Part shown: piece by piece, positions 7,878-16,469 of the stretch
Numbering within the stretch: the stretch's first letter is position 1
How the letters are laid out: each line of letters begins with the position of its first letter
Source of the DNA: Paenibacillus elgii NBRC 100335
Lineage (GTDB): Bacteria > Bacillota > Bacilli > Paenibacillales > NBRC-103111
Assembly: GCF_004000865.1 (NCBI RefSeq)
Contig: NZ_BIMB01000031.1
Location: 19,504 to 83,503, forward strand
Length of the DNA stretch: 64,000 nt
Direction of reading: 5' to 3'
Made by a program: the position numbers and the translations under genes
Notes under the pieces: model-generated
What the model was told of the DNA's origin: nothing
Seen by the model: the letters and a program-made list of their open reading frames with translations, nothing else
The model's database searches: none

Positions 7878-8981
7878 ATGCCGACTCGGAACATTCCCGT
7901 CATCGCCGTGACAGGCAGCGCGGGAAAAACGACCACGAAAGAAATGATCGCGTCCATCCTGCGGGGACGATGGACTATTTTTAAATCGCCGTCGAACTGG
8001 AATTTGCCGCCAAACACTCGAAAGCACGCCAAGCAGCTTCGCGCCGGGCACCGCGCGGCCGTGCTTGAATTCGGGATGCTTCGCAAAGGGCATATTCGCG
8101 AGCATTGCCGCTTGCTCAAACCAAGCTACGGTGTGATTACCAATGTCGGAACGGCGCATATCGGCAATGTCGGACACCGGGTCCAAGGCATCGCGTCCGC
8201 GAAATCGGAGCTGATTCGGCACATGCGGAAGACCGGAACGCTCGTCCTGAATGCGGATAACGCAAATTCGAGGCTGCTGTCCGTCAAAGGATTTCAAGGA
8301 AGGCTGCTAAAGGTCGGCATCCGCAACAAAGCCCATTACAAGGCGCGCGGCATCCGGTTTTTGGGCCGGGGGGTGGCCTTCCGGGTTCGGCTGAACGGGA
8401 AAGACGAGCGATTTTTCATTCCTTGTCTCGGGGTTCATAACGTGTACAATGCGCTGAATGCGATCGCCATTACGCACAGCATGGGATTCACGGCTGCCGA
8501 AATCCGCAAGGGGCTGGCGAAATATCCGATTCCGTACCGCCGCTTGGTCCGAACGGAGCTGCCGGGGCGAATCACCTTAATCGATGATACGTTCAGCTCC
8601 AATCCCGATGCGACCAAGGCCGCGCTCGACACGCTCGCTTCGGTAAGCCGAAAGCACAAAATCGCCATCATCGGCTATATGAAGGACATGGGAAAATACG
8701 CCGTCCGAGGTCACGACGAGGTTGGAAAATATGCTGCCCGAAAAAGACTCACCCGGCTCTACACAGTCGGAAATCTCGCGCGGCACATCGCGGCGGGCGC
8801 AAGAAAAGCGGGCTTCCCCGCAACCCGCATCCGCAGCTTCGCATCCAGACCGCAGCTTGAGCGGGCGATTGCCGGGACGATCAAGCCGGACACCGCGATC
8901 CTGGTCAAGGGCACCCATTTATTAAAGCTGGAGAAGACCGTTTCCTTCCTGAAACGCAGCTTGTCCCGCAAGCGGTCCTAA
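7878..8981 (+). CDS. Mur ligase-family protein without N-terminal MurF domain
   Basis: A 367-residue ATP-dependent amide ligase related to MurF. The P-loop GSAGKTTTK lies at residues 13-21, whereas MurF has it near residue 107, so the UDP-MurNAc-peptide domain is absent. The central domain follows: EFGMLRKG, TNVGTAHIGNVG, and the IASAKSEL lysine that is carbamylated in Mur ligases. It ends with a C-terminal ligase domain (LIDDTFSSNPDATKAAL, KGTHLLKLEKTV). The ATG has AAGGTGG seven bases upstream. It is divergent by 159 bp from the arginine-oxidase/reductase pair. Such stand-alone ligases often join amino acids in secondary metabolism; here it may use the pair's product. That link is inference. 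Confidence 0.8.
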   Translation: MPTRNIPVIAVTGSAGKTTTKEMIASILRGRWTIFKSPSNWNLPPNTRKHAKQLRAGHRAAVLEFGMLRKGHIREHCRLLKPSYGVITNVGTAHIGNVGHRVQGIASAKSELIRHMRKTGTLVLNADNANSRLLSVKGFQGRLLKVGIRNKAHYKARGIRFLGRGVAFRVRLNGKDERFFIPCLGVHNVYNALNAIAITHSMGFTAAEIRKGLAKYPIPYRRLVRTELPGRITLIDDTFSSNPDATKAALDTLASVSRKHKIAIIGYMKDMGKYAVRGHDEVGKYAARKRLTRLYTVGNLARHIAAGARKAGFPATRIRSFASRPQLERAIAGTIKPDTAILVKGTHLLKLEKTVSFLKRSLSRKRS

Positions 8982-9128
8982 GGAAGATCCGGAAAATCCC
9001 GGGCCCTGAACACTTTTTTTGTAAAAAAATCTAAATTTTTTTAAAGGAGCGCCGATATTATAATAGATTAAAAATTGAAACATTTGGAAAAGTTTTCTCG
9101 ACATCAAGGAAAGGTCAAGGACTCTGAA

Positions 9129-11717
9129 ATGAACATTTGGGAATTACTAGGCATTTCTCCTACGCTTGAAGTCAGCGCCATTAAACGCGCCTATGCCACG
9201 AAGCTAAAGCTCTACCATCCCAAAGACGATCCGGACGGCTTCCAATGCTTGCGGGAAGCGTATGAACAAGCGTTGAATGAAGCGAAATATCTCAAGGAAG
9301 CGCAGCAGCCGGTGCGCTCCAACTCCGCGGGGCCGGCGAGCGATCCACATGACCAACCGGTTCGACCCGACGCATCGGATCGCGAACCCGCTTCATGGGT
9401 TGATTGCGATCCGGCAGTCCCCTCCCCCTCCGATTCGTTTGTCGAAGAGACGATGAAGCAGATCGAAGCTTTATATGCCAAACTGCCGACGCGGATCGAT
9501 GTAAGCTTATGGAGAGAGCTGTTTGCTCAAGAAGAGCTATGGAATACGAATGTAAAAGCCGCTTTGCACGAACGGCTGTTAACGTTTCTGGGCGAGCATT
9601 GCCACCTGCCCAATCCGGTTTGGGCCCTGCTGAACGAGCATTTCTGTTGGACAAGCCAGGAAAGGGAACTATACAAACGTTACCCGGAGAAGTTCGTCGA
9701 TTATTTGTTGATGGAAGTCACCAAGCCCTGGGAGCTGCGCTACGAATTTATTCCGGAAACGATTGATTATGACGCGTTTATCGGATACCGGGACGCCGCC
9801 CAGCATGCGCTGATGCACAACAATCTGGCGTCTGCCAGGCCGTACCTGGCCGCAGCCCGCGACTTGTTTGCGGATGATCCGGACCTGCTCCGATTGACCG
9901 GCCAGTATTACGTTCGCACAGGCGACTCAGAGCATGCGCTTCAGGCTTACAACCGCTTGATCGAACTCCATCCCGTGGATCTGGACGGATTTATCCACCG
10001 TGCCGCCCTATCGCTGGAAGCAGGGAATCTACGACAGGCGTTCTCCGATTACCAGCATATTTTGTCGCACACGCCTGAAGATTTGCAGGCCCTCAGCGGT
10101 CTGGCACGCTGTTACGCAGCCTACGACCGGTTGGCCGAAGCCAAGTCGCTGCTGGAGCTCATCATCGCGCAGTACCCGTACGACCTCGATTCGCGTATCC
10201 AGCTGATGGATGTGAACAAGCAGCTTGCCGGCAAAATACGCACGGAATTGATCTTTTCGCCGGAACGGGCCGAGCTGCAATTGGCACTAGCCCAAATTTA
10301 TTTTGATTTGGAACAGTTTGCCCCCTGCTGCAAGTTGTTTGACAACATTCAGGGTCTGACCGCGCTGAACTCCGACATGTATTTGCTCTGGGCGCGCGCC
10401 TTATTCAAGCAGGGATCGAAGAACAAAGCCTTCGAGCTATTCGGGAAAGCATGGACCGCAGCGCAGAAGGAAGGCGTCAACGGCTACGAAATCCTCGTTT
10501 ATCGGGGCGTGGCTTACCTGGAAGCGGAGAACACGAAGCTTGCGGTCCGCGACCTGTCTGCCGCGCTGCGGATGAACGAGTATGACGCCATGGTTCTCGG
10601 CCATTTGGCGAACGCTTGTCTGAAGGACAAGCAGCGGCACGAAGCAATCGGGTTCGCCGACCGCGCGATTTCCGTCGATCCGTCCAACTGGTATTTTTAT
10701 TCCATCCGAGGCCTCTGTCATTACCATTTGAACAACAACCGGGAAGCACTCGACGACCATGCTGTGGTGGTGGAGCATGAATTTGATTTTGACGAAGCGT
10801 GGTTCCGGAAAGGGATGTGTCATCTGCGTCTGGGTCAATATCCCGAGGCGATTGACTGCTTTGAAACCGAAATGTCTTGGAGCGACGACGAGCGTTCTTA
10901 CTATTATGTGGCCGGCGCCTCTTTTCGGAATCGCGATTACAAAGCCGCTCTTCAGGCGATTCGCAAATATAAACGGGCTTTTCCCGACGATTCAAGCGGC
11001 TATATGATCGAGGGCGATATTTTCCGTGCTATGGGCGAGGAGTCCAGGGCGAAGGAAATTTATTTCAGGGCGGCGGAATTGTTTGAGGACGATTATTACC
11101 CGACCCAATTGGCCCTGTATTACCTTTTGAAGGAAGGGGACCCGGAAACATACAAGCAGATAGCTTCCTTTATCCGCCGGCTTGCCGACGGCTGGCCGAA
11201 CGATACATGGGTGCAGCTCGAACGTCTCAAATTTATCGTCAACACGAAATCATGGGGCGATGTCCCCAATTTGGTGCACAATTATTTTGTGCATTGCAGC
11301 GACGATCCTGCCTACGATTCGTTGATCTGGCTGTATTCCGGGGTGGCTTATTACCATGAGGGAAACTATGCAGAAAGCATCGAGAGCTTGACACGCGCGC
11401 ATGAGCTTGGAGAGCGAACAAGTGCCAGCATCTACTTAAGCATGGCGCACATCAAGCAGGAACGGATGGCGGAAGCGTTGTCCTACGCCATGCAGGCTTG
11501 TCAGGAAGAACCGGATAACGAGGAGTATCGGTTATTTTATGACCGGCTTCTAGGTTCGACGGATAAAAAGTCGCTACGGGGACTCTTCGGTATCCAAACG
11601 AAGCCTCCCCTCCATATTCCGGAGACGCTTTTCCTGAAGCATCAGGATGTGAGCGACGTGCATGCCCTGCATTTTATGCTGGATGAAGATGAGGATGGGG
11701 ATGAAGAAGATGAATAG
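9129..11717 (+). CDS. J-like domain plus TPR-repeat protein
   Basis: An 862-residue protein. The first 50 residues form a J-like domain (MNIWELLGI, IKRAYATKLKLYHPKDDPDGF, LREAYEQAL). The essential HPD tripeptide is HPK (30-32), as in a known degenerate group that probably does not stimulate DnaK. A variable linker and then more than ten TPR-type helical repeats (about 230-820) follow, ending in an acidic tail (MLDEDEDGDEEDE). The ATG at 9129 has CAAGGA seven bases upstream; a TTG at 9075 is less likely. It overlaps the DUF1266 gene by 17 bases. No membrane segment is seen. It is probably a cytoplasmic scaffold of unknown role. Confidence 0.85.
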   Translation: MNIWELLGISPTLEVSAIKRAYATKLKLYHPKDDPDGFQCLREAYEQALNEAKYLKEAQQPVRSNSAGPASDPHDQPVRPDASDREPASWVDCDPAVPSPSDSFVEETMKQIEALYAKLPTRIDVSLWRELFAQEELWNTNVKAALHERLLTFLGEHCHLPNPVWALLNEHFCWTSQERELYKRYPEKFVDYLLMEVTKPWELRYEFIPETIDYDAFIGYRDAAQHALMHNNLASARPYLAAARDLFADDPDLLRLTGQYYVRTGDSEHALQAYNRLIELHPVDLDGFIHRAALSLEAGNLRQAFSDYQHILSHTPEDLQALSGLARCYAAYDRLAEAKSLLELIIAQYPYDLDSRIQLMDVNKQLAGKIRTELIFSPERAELQLALAQIYFDLEQFAPCCKLFDNIQGLTALNSDMYLLWARALFKQGSKNKAFELFGKAWTAAQKEGVNGYEILVYRGVAYLEAENTKLAVRDLSAALRMNEYDAMVLGHLANACLKDKQRHEAIGFADRAISVDPSNWYFYSIRGLCHYHLNNNREALDDHAVVVEHEFDFDEAWFRKGMCHLRLGQYPEAIDCFETEMSWSDDERSYYYVAGASFRNRDYKAALQAIRKYKRAFPDDSSGYMIEGDIFRAMGEESRAKEIYFRAAELFEDDYYPTQLALYYLLKEGDPETYKQIASFIRRLADGWPNDTWVQLERLKFIVNTKSWGDVPNLVHNYFVHCSDDPAYDSLIWLYSGVAYYHEGNYAESIESLTRAHELGERTSASIYLSMAHIKQERMAEALSYAMQACQEEPDNEEYRLFYDRLLGSTDKKSLRGLFGIQTKPPLHIPETLFLKHQDVSDVHALHFMLDEDEDGDEEDE

Positions 11718-12408
11718 GGACGGTCACAGCGCCTCCAAACGGACTGAACGATGGTGCGTCGCGTTAAGCGCCGTATTATACGAAATGAACGGGCTCGATC
11801 CCGGAAACGACTACGAATGGGAAGCCACCCCAAAACATATCGAAATGCATAAGCAGTCTCTTCAACGGGACTGGGGGATCGAGACCAAGGACGATTTGAG
11901 GAGGAATCTTCAATGGCTGGCCGAAGAGGGGCATCGCAAGTCGTTCCATAAGATTCGGTGCTTTCTGTCCGCATTGTCTGAAGCCGAACAAACGAAATAT
12001 ATCGAATCGATTCCGAAATCGACGAACCGGCACAGAGAGCATCAAATTGTAAAAGCGTATATGAACCGGCTCCCGGCTGCGGGGATCGCGGCTTGGGATT
12101 TCGGCAGATACGCGTATTTGATCCGAACAGGCGCCTTCATGGGCTACATTTCCATGGAAACATCGCTGGAGCTTGTGAAGCCGATGATTAGTGTTGCTCA
12201 ACAAGCGTATACCGGCTGGCGCGAATACGGAACCGGCTATTTGGCCGGAAGGCAATTTTGGCGGGCGCAGCCCACGACGGCAAGCGCGCAGGAAATGGCG
12301 GGCTATATCCGCAACCTGCTCCTGAGTACCGACAGCCTGTGGAACCGGCTGGAGTGGGATATGCCGCTTGAAGAGGCTGCCGGGCTGCCGGCAAGCCAAT
12401 TAGCATAA
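11701..12408 (+). CDS. DUF1266-family protein
   Basis: A 235-residue protein of unknown function. The C-terminal half has the DUF1266 pattern: WDFGRYAYLIRTGAFMGYIS, then QQAYTGWREYGTGYLAGRQFW. Start choice: ATG at 11701 has GAGG six bases upstream; ATG at 11710 is an alternative. It begins inside the last codons of the J-like/TPR gene, so the two are co-translated and probably act together. DUF1266 proteins often sit with J-domain/TPR partners and have been linked to polymorphic-toxin settings. No toxin is visible here. Confidence 0.75.
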   Translation: MKKMNRDGHSASKRTERWCVALSAVLYEMNGLDPGNDYEWEATPKHIEMHKQSLQRDWGIETKDDLRRNLQWLAEEGHRKSFHKIRCFLSALSEAEQTKYIESIPKSTNRHREHQIVKAYMNRLPAAGIAAWDFGRYAYLIRTGAFMGYISMETSLELVKPMISVAQQAYTGWREYGTGYLAGRQFWRAQPTTASAQEMAGYIRNLLLSTDSLWNRLEWDMPLEEAAGLPASQLA

Positions 12409-12431
12409 CGAATTTCAATCCGCGAGCCAAG

Positions 12432-12457
12432 GCCGGACGCCACTGTCCGGCTTCTTC
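12432..12457 (+). terminator. Terminator after the J-like/DUF1266 operon
   Basis: GCCGGAC / GTCCGGC is a 7-bp stem with a six-base loop, followed by TTCTTC. It lies 23 bp after the DUF1266 stop. The U-tract is weak. Confidence 0.5.
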
Positions 12458-12498
12458 GCCGCGAAAACCAAAAACCGCCTTGCCGCAGCAAGCCGGTA

Positions 12499-13206
12499 TC
12501 ATAAGCGGTAGATCGATGGGGAGTTGCGGTCTTCCGCATGCCAGCCCCCATTCATCACAACATAGAACGTTCCATGAACGATCAGAATAATCACGCCGAA
12601 CAACAAGCAGAACGGCACGGACTGCCCGTTCAAGCTTTCTCCGATGAGGCTCAAGAGCGCTTTCGCGTCGGTCAGCGCATCCCAACTGTTCAGCCGGTAT
12701 TCGCGTCCGAGCAAGATCCCGTAGCCCCCCAGCATGGACACCGCAACCACAAACAGCCACGAAACGGCGCCCCCGAACCTTCTCATGACCTGATACTGTA
12801 TCAAATAGGCGGAGCCGAATCCTAATAAAAATCCGTTCCACGAGATCAGCAGCATCACCAGAAAATCATACCAGTAGCGAAACGTCCACCGGCCGGCCTC
12901 GACATACCAAGCTTTCTGAAGCGTTAAATGGATAAGATCCGTAACGATATAGGGCGCATTCGGAAAAAACAGCAGCCAAGCCGCTCCCAAAACGGCAACG
13001 ACGGCGGAACGAACCCCGCCGGCAGCCAGCCGCTTTCCGAGCTCCGCTGCGGCCACGGCAAGCAGCAGCGGAATCCAGGCCAGGAACAAATTCCACAAGA
13101 GGAAATCGAAATATGTCTTATCCCGGAACGCATAGTAAAGCGCAGTACAAATCAAGGACAACAGTCCCATGGAGAGGATAAACTTTCCAGAATGCAGCTT
13201 TTTCAT
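12499..13206 (-). CDS. DUF1361 membrane protein
   Basis: A 235-residue integral membrane protein with about seven hydrophobic segments. It carries the DUF1361 hallmarks FFPNAPYIVTDLIHL and LGREYRLNSWD. The ATG at 13206 follows a perfect AAGGAG with 6-base spacing; the upstream GTG at 13221 is not needed. It lies 23 bp downstream of the TetR gene on the same strand, so that regulator may control it. Function unknown. Confidence 0.85.
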   Translation of the reverse strand: MKKLHSGKFILSMGLLSLICTALYYAFRDKTYFDFLLWNLFLAWIPLLLAVAAAELGKRLAAGGVRSAVVAVLGAAWLLFFPNAPYIVTDLIHLTLQKAWYVEAGRWTFRYWYDFLVMLLISWNGFLLGFGSAYLIQYQVMRRFGGAVSWLFVVAVSMLGGYGILLGREYRLNSWDALTDAKALLSLIGESLNGQSVPFCLLFGVIILIVHGTFYVVMNGGWHAEDRNSPSIYRL

Positions 13207-13229
13207 CCGGCACTCCTTCACATTCCATT

Positions 13230-13817
13230 TTACTCTTCGGGCAGCATGCCGCGCATGAACAGCTCGACCACCTGGGCGGCCAGTTGCTCCGGTCTCCCCG
13301 TGCCTTCGGACAAATACGCAAAGGTCAGGCGCTCAAGCGTACCTACGAAGCACTGCGCTACGACGTCCATATCGAGGGTTGAACGAAAGTAGCCGGACCG
13401 CTGCTCTTCGAGCAGGTTGTCGCGAATCAGAGCGGCCAGCTCCGCTTTAATGCTTCCGGCCTCCGGTGCTTGGAACAACCCGATGCGCGTCAAGTGCGGG
13501 TCTTCCGTAAAAAACCGAAAAAGCGTCTCCAGCACGCCGAGCACCCGCGCGTTCACTTCACCCGGCTGCAGCCCCGATTCCAGGCGGCTCGACGTGACAA
13601 GCTCCTGCAGCCGGGACCGAAAGTGGCCGACCAGTTCCTCGAACACCGCTTCCTTGCTTTCAAAATAAAGGTAAAACGACGGCTGGGTCAGCCCGGCCTG
13701 AGCGACAATCGAGCTGATTTTCGTCTCGTAAAAGCCAAGTCCGGCAAACTGCTCCGCCGCCGCAGCCAGCAATCTCGCCCGGCTTTCTTGCCCTTTGGCT
13801 CCTTTGTTTCGCGCCAT
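13230..13817 (-). CDS. TetR/AcrR-family transcriptional regulator
   Basis: A 195-residue repressor. The N-terminal TetR helix-turn-helix spans about residues 11-57 (SRARLLAAAAEQFAGLGFYE, ISSIVAQAGLTQPSFYLYFESKEAVF). The C-terminal ligand domain is divergent. It is followed closely by the DUF1361 membrane gene, which is its likely target along with itself. The ligand is unknown. Confidence 0.9.
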   Translation of the reverse strand: MARNKGAKGQESRARLLAAAAEQFAGLGFYETKISSIVAQAGLTQPSFYLYFESKEAVFEELVGHFRSRLQELVTSSRLESGLQPGEVNARVLGVLETLFRFFTEDPHLTRIGLFQAPEAGSIKAELAALIRDNLLEEQRSGYFRSTLDMDVVAQCFVGTLERLTFAYLSEGTGRPEQLAAQVVELFMRGMLPEE

Positions 13818-13920
13818 TCCGCCCGAACTCCTTATGTCAATAAAGTAAGGTATTGCATGATTGAAAAGCCTTATCTCGTATTATGTCCCAGTCATGCTTC
13901 ACCGTCAAATCGCAGCGTTT

Positions 13921-14534
13921 CTATACCCGGTGCCGAAGCTCTTCATAGGCTTCCTTCAGCCACGGATGCACGACCTTCAAGGTCTGCTTTCGCTCCCACA
14001 AGTAATTGATGTAAGCGAACGCCCCATGAATCAGGGAACGGTTCAATTGCTCCTGCAGCTCGCGGATATACGGCGGTGTGCCGGGTTGATCCCATGCGAC
14101 TTTATCCGCGACGAACAGCACTTTATCGAGCAAGGTGGAGCCCGCCGCAAAGTCGTGTGGCAGCCGACCGCATCGAGGATTACCGTATCGGTTACGCCAA
14201 ATAGCTGCTGTGCCATCACCACCGACAGCTTCTGATGAACAATTATCGGGAACGCTTCTTCCTCCGGCAGCACCTCGATGCCAAGCTCCCGCGACACCGC
14301 AATTCGATCCCCGTTCGGGATGACCGCGCTGATGTCGTGCAGCCAGCCGGACGTCTCTGCCGCCTCGGGATCGGCTCCGAACCGCAGCGCGATACGCCGC
14401 GCCTCCGTCCCGACGTCCATACAGTGCTCCGCCGTCTTCTCGCATCCGTTCACGCTTAGAAAGCTCCGGATATCGTCCCGAAGTCGATTCGTCCGGGGAA
14501 ACGGTTTCGTGTGTTCAGCCAAAATAGGGTGCAT
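13921..14534 (-). pseudogene. YqeK-like HD-domain phosphohydrolase, frameshifted
   Basis: The frame from ATG 14534 (GGAGG upstream) encodes an HD domain (AEHCMDVGTEARR, SGWLHDISAVIPNGDR, VILDAVGCHTTLR) like the Ap4A hydrolase YqeK. It then loses homology. The next frame continues the same protein (AGSTLLDKVLFVADKVAWDQPG ... YINYLWERK ... VVHPWLKEAYEEL) to a stop at 13921. One missing G within 14141-14148 accounts for the switch. It is either a recent pseudogene or a sequencing error. An intact protein would have about 204 residues and hydrolyse diadenosine tetraphosphate or a related nucleotide. Confidence 0.8.
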
Positions 14535-14668
14535 GCTTCATCCTCCGTTCGCTGTTGCCTCTTGCTTCATACCGGACACCCGCCGACCGGATAACCACTC
14601 CGAGTCCCGCTTCTAATAAAGCCTCTTCCATTGTAACCGCTTGTCCCGCGAATATAAAGCTTACGCAA

Positions 14669-14702
14669 AAAGTGCGGGACACCTGCCCGCACCCCGCACT
14701 TT
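14669..14702 (-). terminator. Terminator of the GrpB-HAD-GNAT operon
   Basis: A perfect 10-bp inverted repeat (AAAGTGCGGG / CCCGCACTTT) with a 14-base GC-rich loop is followed on the minus strand by further T residues (CTTTTTGCG). It lies 70 bp after the GNAT stop. Confidence 0.75.
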
Positions 14703-14771
14703 ATGATTCAACCTATTTTCACATCTTCCAGGCTTGCGTGCTTTTGCCATTTCTCCATTGGTTTACTATCG

Positions 14772-15251
14772 TTAGCGCGCACGATGCGATAAAACTTTTT
14801 CCAGATGCACTTCCTCTTCGTCTCTTTGAACTTCCACGAAGCCGTTGGCTTTATAAAATTGAATGGCGTCAAGCCATGACGCCGTCGTTTCCAGCACGAG
14901 CTTCGCATAGCCCATGTGCCTCGCCCTCCGCTCCAGCTCCTGCAGCATGCAGCGCGCGATGCCTCTTCTCCGGTACGGCTTCCATACGGACATTCTGGCA
15001 ATTCTCCCGACGTCGCGCCCCTCTCGGATAAGCGCTCCCGTACAGACCATTTGCCCCTCAAGCGCTCCCGTCAAGAAGAGATGCCCCTGACCGGCATACC
15101 AACTCACGATATCGTCCAGGTCCTTGTTGTAGGACGGGTCCAATTCCCCGAGCCTTTCCTCCAGCCCTGCGCAAACGATCCGTCTTGCCTGCTCCTGCGT
15201 CTCTTCGGTCACTTCTGCCACGCTCAGCATAATGTTCATCCGTATATCCAT
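14772..15251 (-). CDS. GNAT-family N-acetyltransferase
   Basis: A 159-residue GNAT enzyme. The acetyl-CoA pyrophosphate loop is KPYRRRGIARCML (about 110-122), preceded by the beta-4 strand GRIARMSV. The C-terminal segment IQFYKANGFVEV is standard for the fold. The ATG at 15251 has GGAGG seven bases upstream and overlaps the end of the HAD gene by 16 bases. The acceptor is unknown. Confidence 0.88.
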   Translation of the reverse strand: MDIRMNIMLSVAEVTEETQEQARRIVCAGLEERLGELDPSYNKDLDDIVSWYAGQGHLFLTGALEGQMVCTGALIREGRDVGRIARMSVWKPYRRRGIARCMLQELERRARHMGYAKLVLETTASWLDAIQFYKANGFVEVQRDEEEVHLEKVLSHRAR

Positions 15252-15892
15252 TTCCGAACCTCCGAAATATGGTCGATTCTCGCGATCGGCCTAACCCCTT
15301 TATCCATCATCGCCTCTAGGCTTGTCCTATAGCTGATAAACGGAATGCCGGCTCCGGCCGATGCTGCACCGTCGATCCATGAATCACCCACCGATATCCA
15401 TTCGTCCGCCGCGATGGCGGGGAATTGATTCAAGGCATAGATAAATCCGGAAGGGGACGGCTTCAGCGCCTCCATCTGCTCTCTGCCGATAATGGGGTCG
15501 AAATAAGACTTGATTCCCGTTACTTCGAGCGCCTTCAGGGCGGCGGACAGCGAATTGTTCGTGACCACGACCAATACGAACTTGCCGTGCAACGATTCGA
15601 TCAGCTCCGGCACGCCTTTTTCCAGCCCCGCGCCTTCCATCCCGCGCACCTCATGCTTTTCCGCAATATTCAGACAGGAGAGGTATAAAGTGTGATCCAT
15701 ACCCGCTTGCTTGGCGTGTTCGAGCATGGTGGATGTCGTATGCTCATAGAGCGGGAACCGCTCCGTCAACATGCCGTGCCCGACCAAGTGGCGGAAGATG
15801 TCTTCCTTCATCGCCGCAAAATCGATGCGGGATTGCAGCAGCGTATTGTCCATATCGAAAATAATACCTTTGCATTTGCGGTCATCGCGCAT
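15236..15892 (-). CDS. HAD-superfamily hydrolase
   Basis: A 218-residue HAD phosphatase. Motif I is GIIFDMDNTLL with nucleophile and acid/base Asp; motif II is VVTNNS; motif IV includes WISVGDSWIDGAASAGAG. A helical cap lies between I and II. The ATG at 15892 (GGGGA six bases before) is preferred over an upstream in-frame start at 15952, which would lie deep inside the GrpB gene. The 11-bp overlap with grpB-like and 16-bp overlap with GNAT indicate one transcript. The substrate is unknown. Confidence 0.88.
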   Translation of the reverse strand: MRDDRKCKGIIFDMDNTLLQSRIDFAAMKEDIFRHLVGHGMLTERFPLYEHTTSTMLEHAKQAGMDHTLYLSCLNIAEKHEVRGMEGAGLEKGVPELIESLHGKFVLVVVTNNSLSAALKALEVTGIKSYFDPIIGREQMEALKPSPSGFIYALNQFPAIAADEWISVGDSWIDGAASAGAGIPFISYRTSLEAMMDKGVRPIARIDHISEVRKWIYG

Positions 15893-16406
15893 CGAAGTTC
15901 CCCGCTTCCCGTTCAAACCATGCAAGCGCACGCTGCTCCATTTCCCGCACAAATGCTTTCTTTGCCGGGCTATATTCGCTTGTGTTTTCGAACCGTTGAG
16001 CTAATTCTTCCTTAAACCGGCTGTATCTCGCAACCTCTTCAGGATGAGCTCTCAAATAATCTCTAAATATTAAATGACGTTCAATTTGGGGGTTATCCGT
16101 TTGATAAAAATGAATATGATGCGTCCGGTTTTCTCCGCCTTTTCGGAATAATCTTCTTCCGGGGATGCCCCACTCCCCAGCCACGTCATAGCCGAGGGAA
16201 TGCATTTGATCGTTAAACAAATCAACGTTATGAATGTCTTTTACAATACACATCATGTCGATGACCGGCTTCGCTTTTAATCCGGAGACCGAGGTGCTTC
16301 CAAAATGCTCAAAGCGTACGATTTCATCCTTAAATATGGTTTTTAAAAATTCAGCTTCATCATTAAAAAGCTTAGCCCAATTAAATTCACTCAGTCTAAC
16401 CTGCAT
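15882..16406 (-). CDS. GrpB-family (UPF0157) nucleotidyltransferase-fold protein
   Basis: A 174-residue protein with the GrpB signature EHFGSTSVSGLKAKPVIDMM (about 33-52), followed by HFYQTDNPQIERHLIFRDYLRAHP. The GS-N-D-type core is shared with the nucleotidyltransferase fold; the cellular role is not established. GGAGGTG precedes the ATG. It is the first gene of a tight three-gene operon with a HAD phosphatase and a GNAT acetyltransferase. Confidence 0.85.
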   Translation of the reverse strand: MQVRLSEFNWAKLFNDEAEFLKTIFKDEIVRFEHFGSTSVSGLKAKPVIDMMCIVKDIHNVDLFNDQMHSLGYDVAGEWGIPGRRLFRKGGENRTHHIHFYQTDNPQIERHLIFRDYLRAHPEEVARYSRFKEELAQRFENTSEYSPAKKAFVREMEQRALAWFEREAGNFDAR

Positions 16407-16469
16407 AATACACCTCCTACTAATAACCGACCTTTTCCGTATCCCCGGTACCGACTCCGCAGTAATCCA

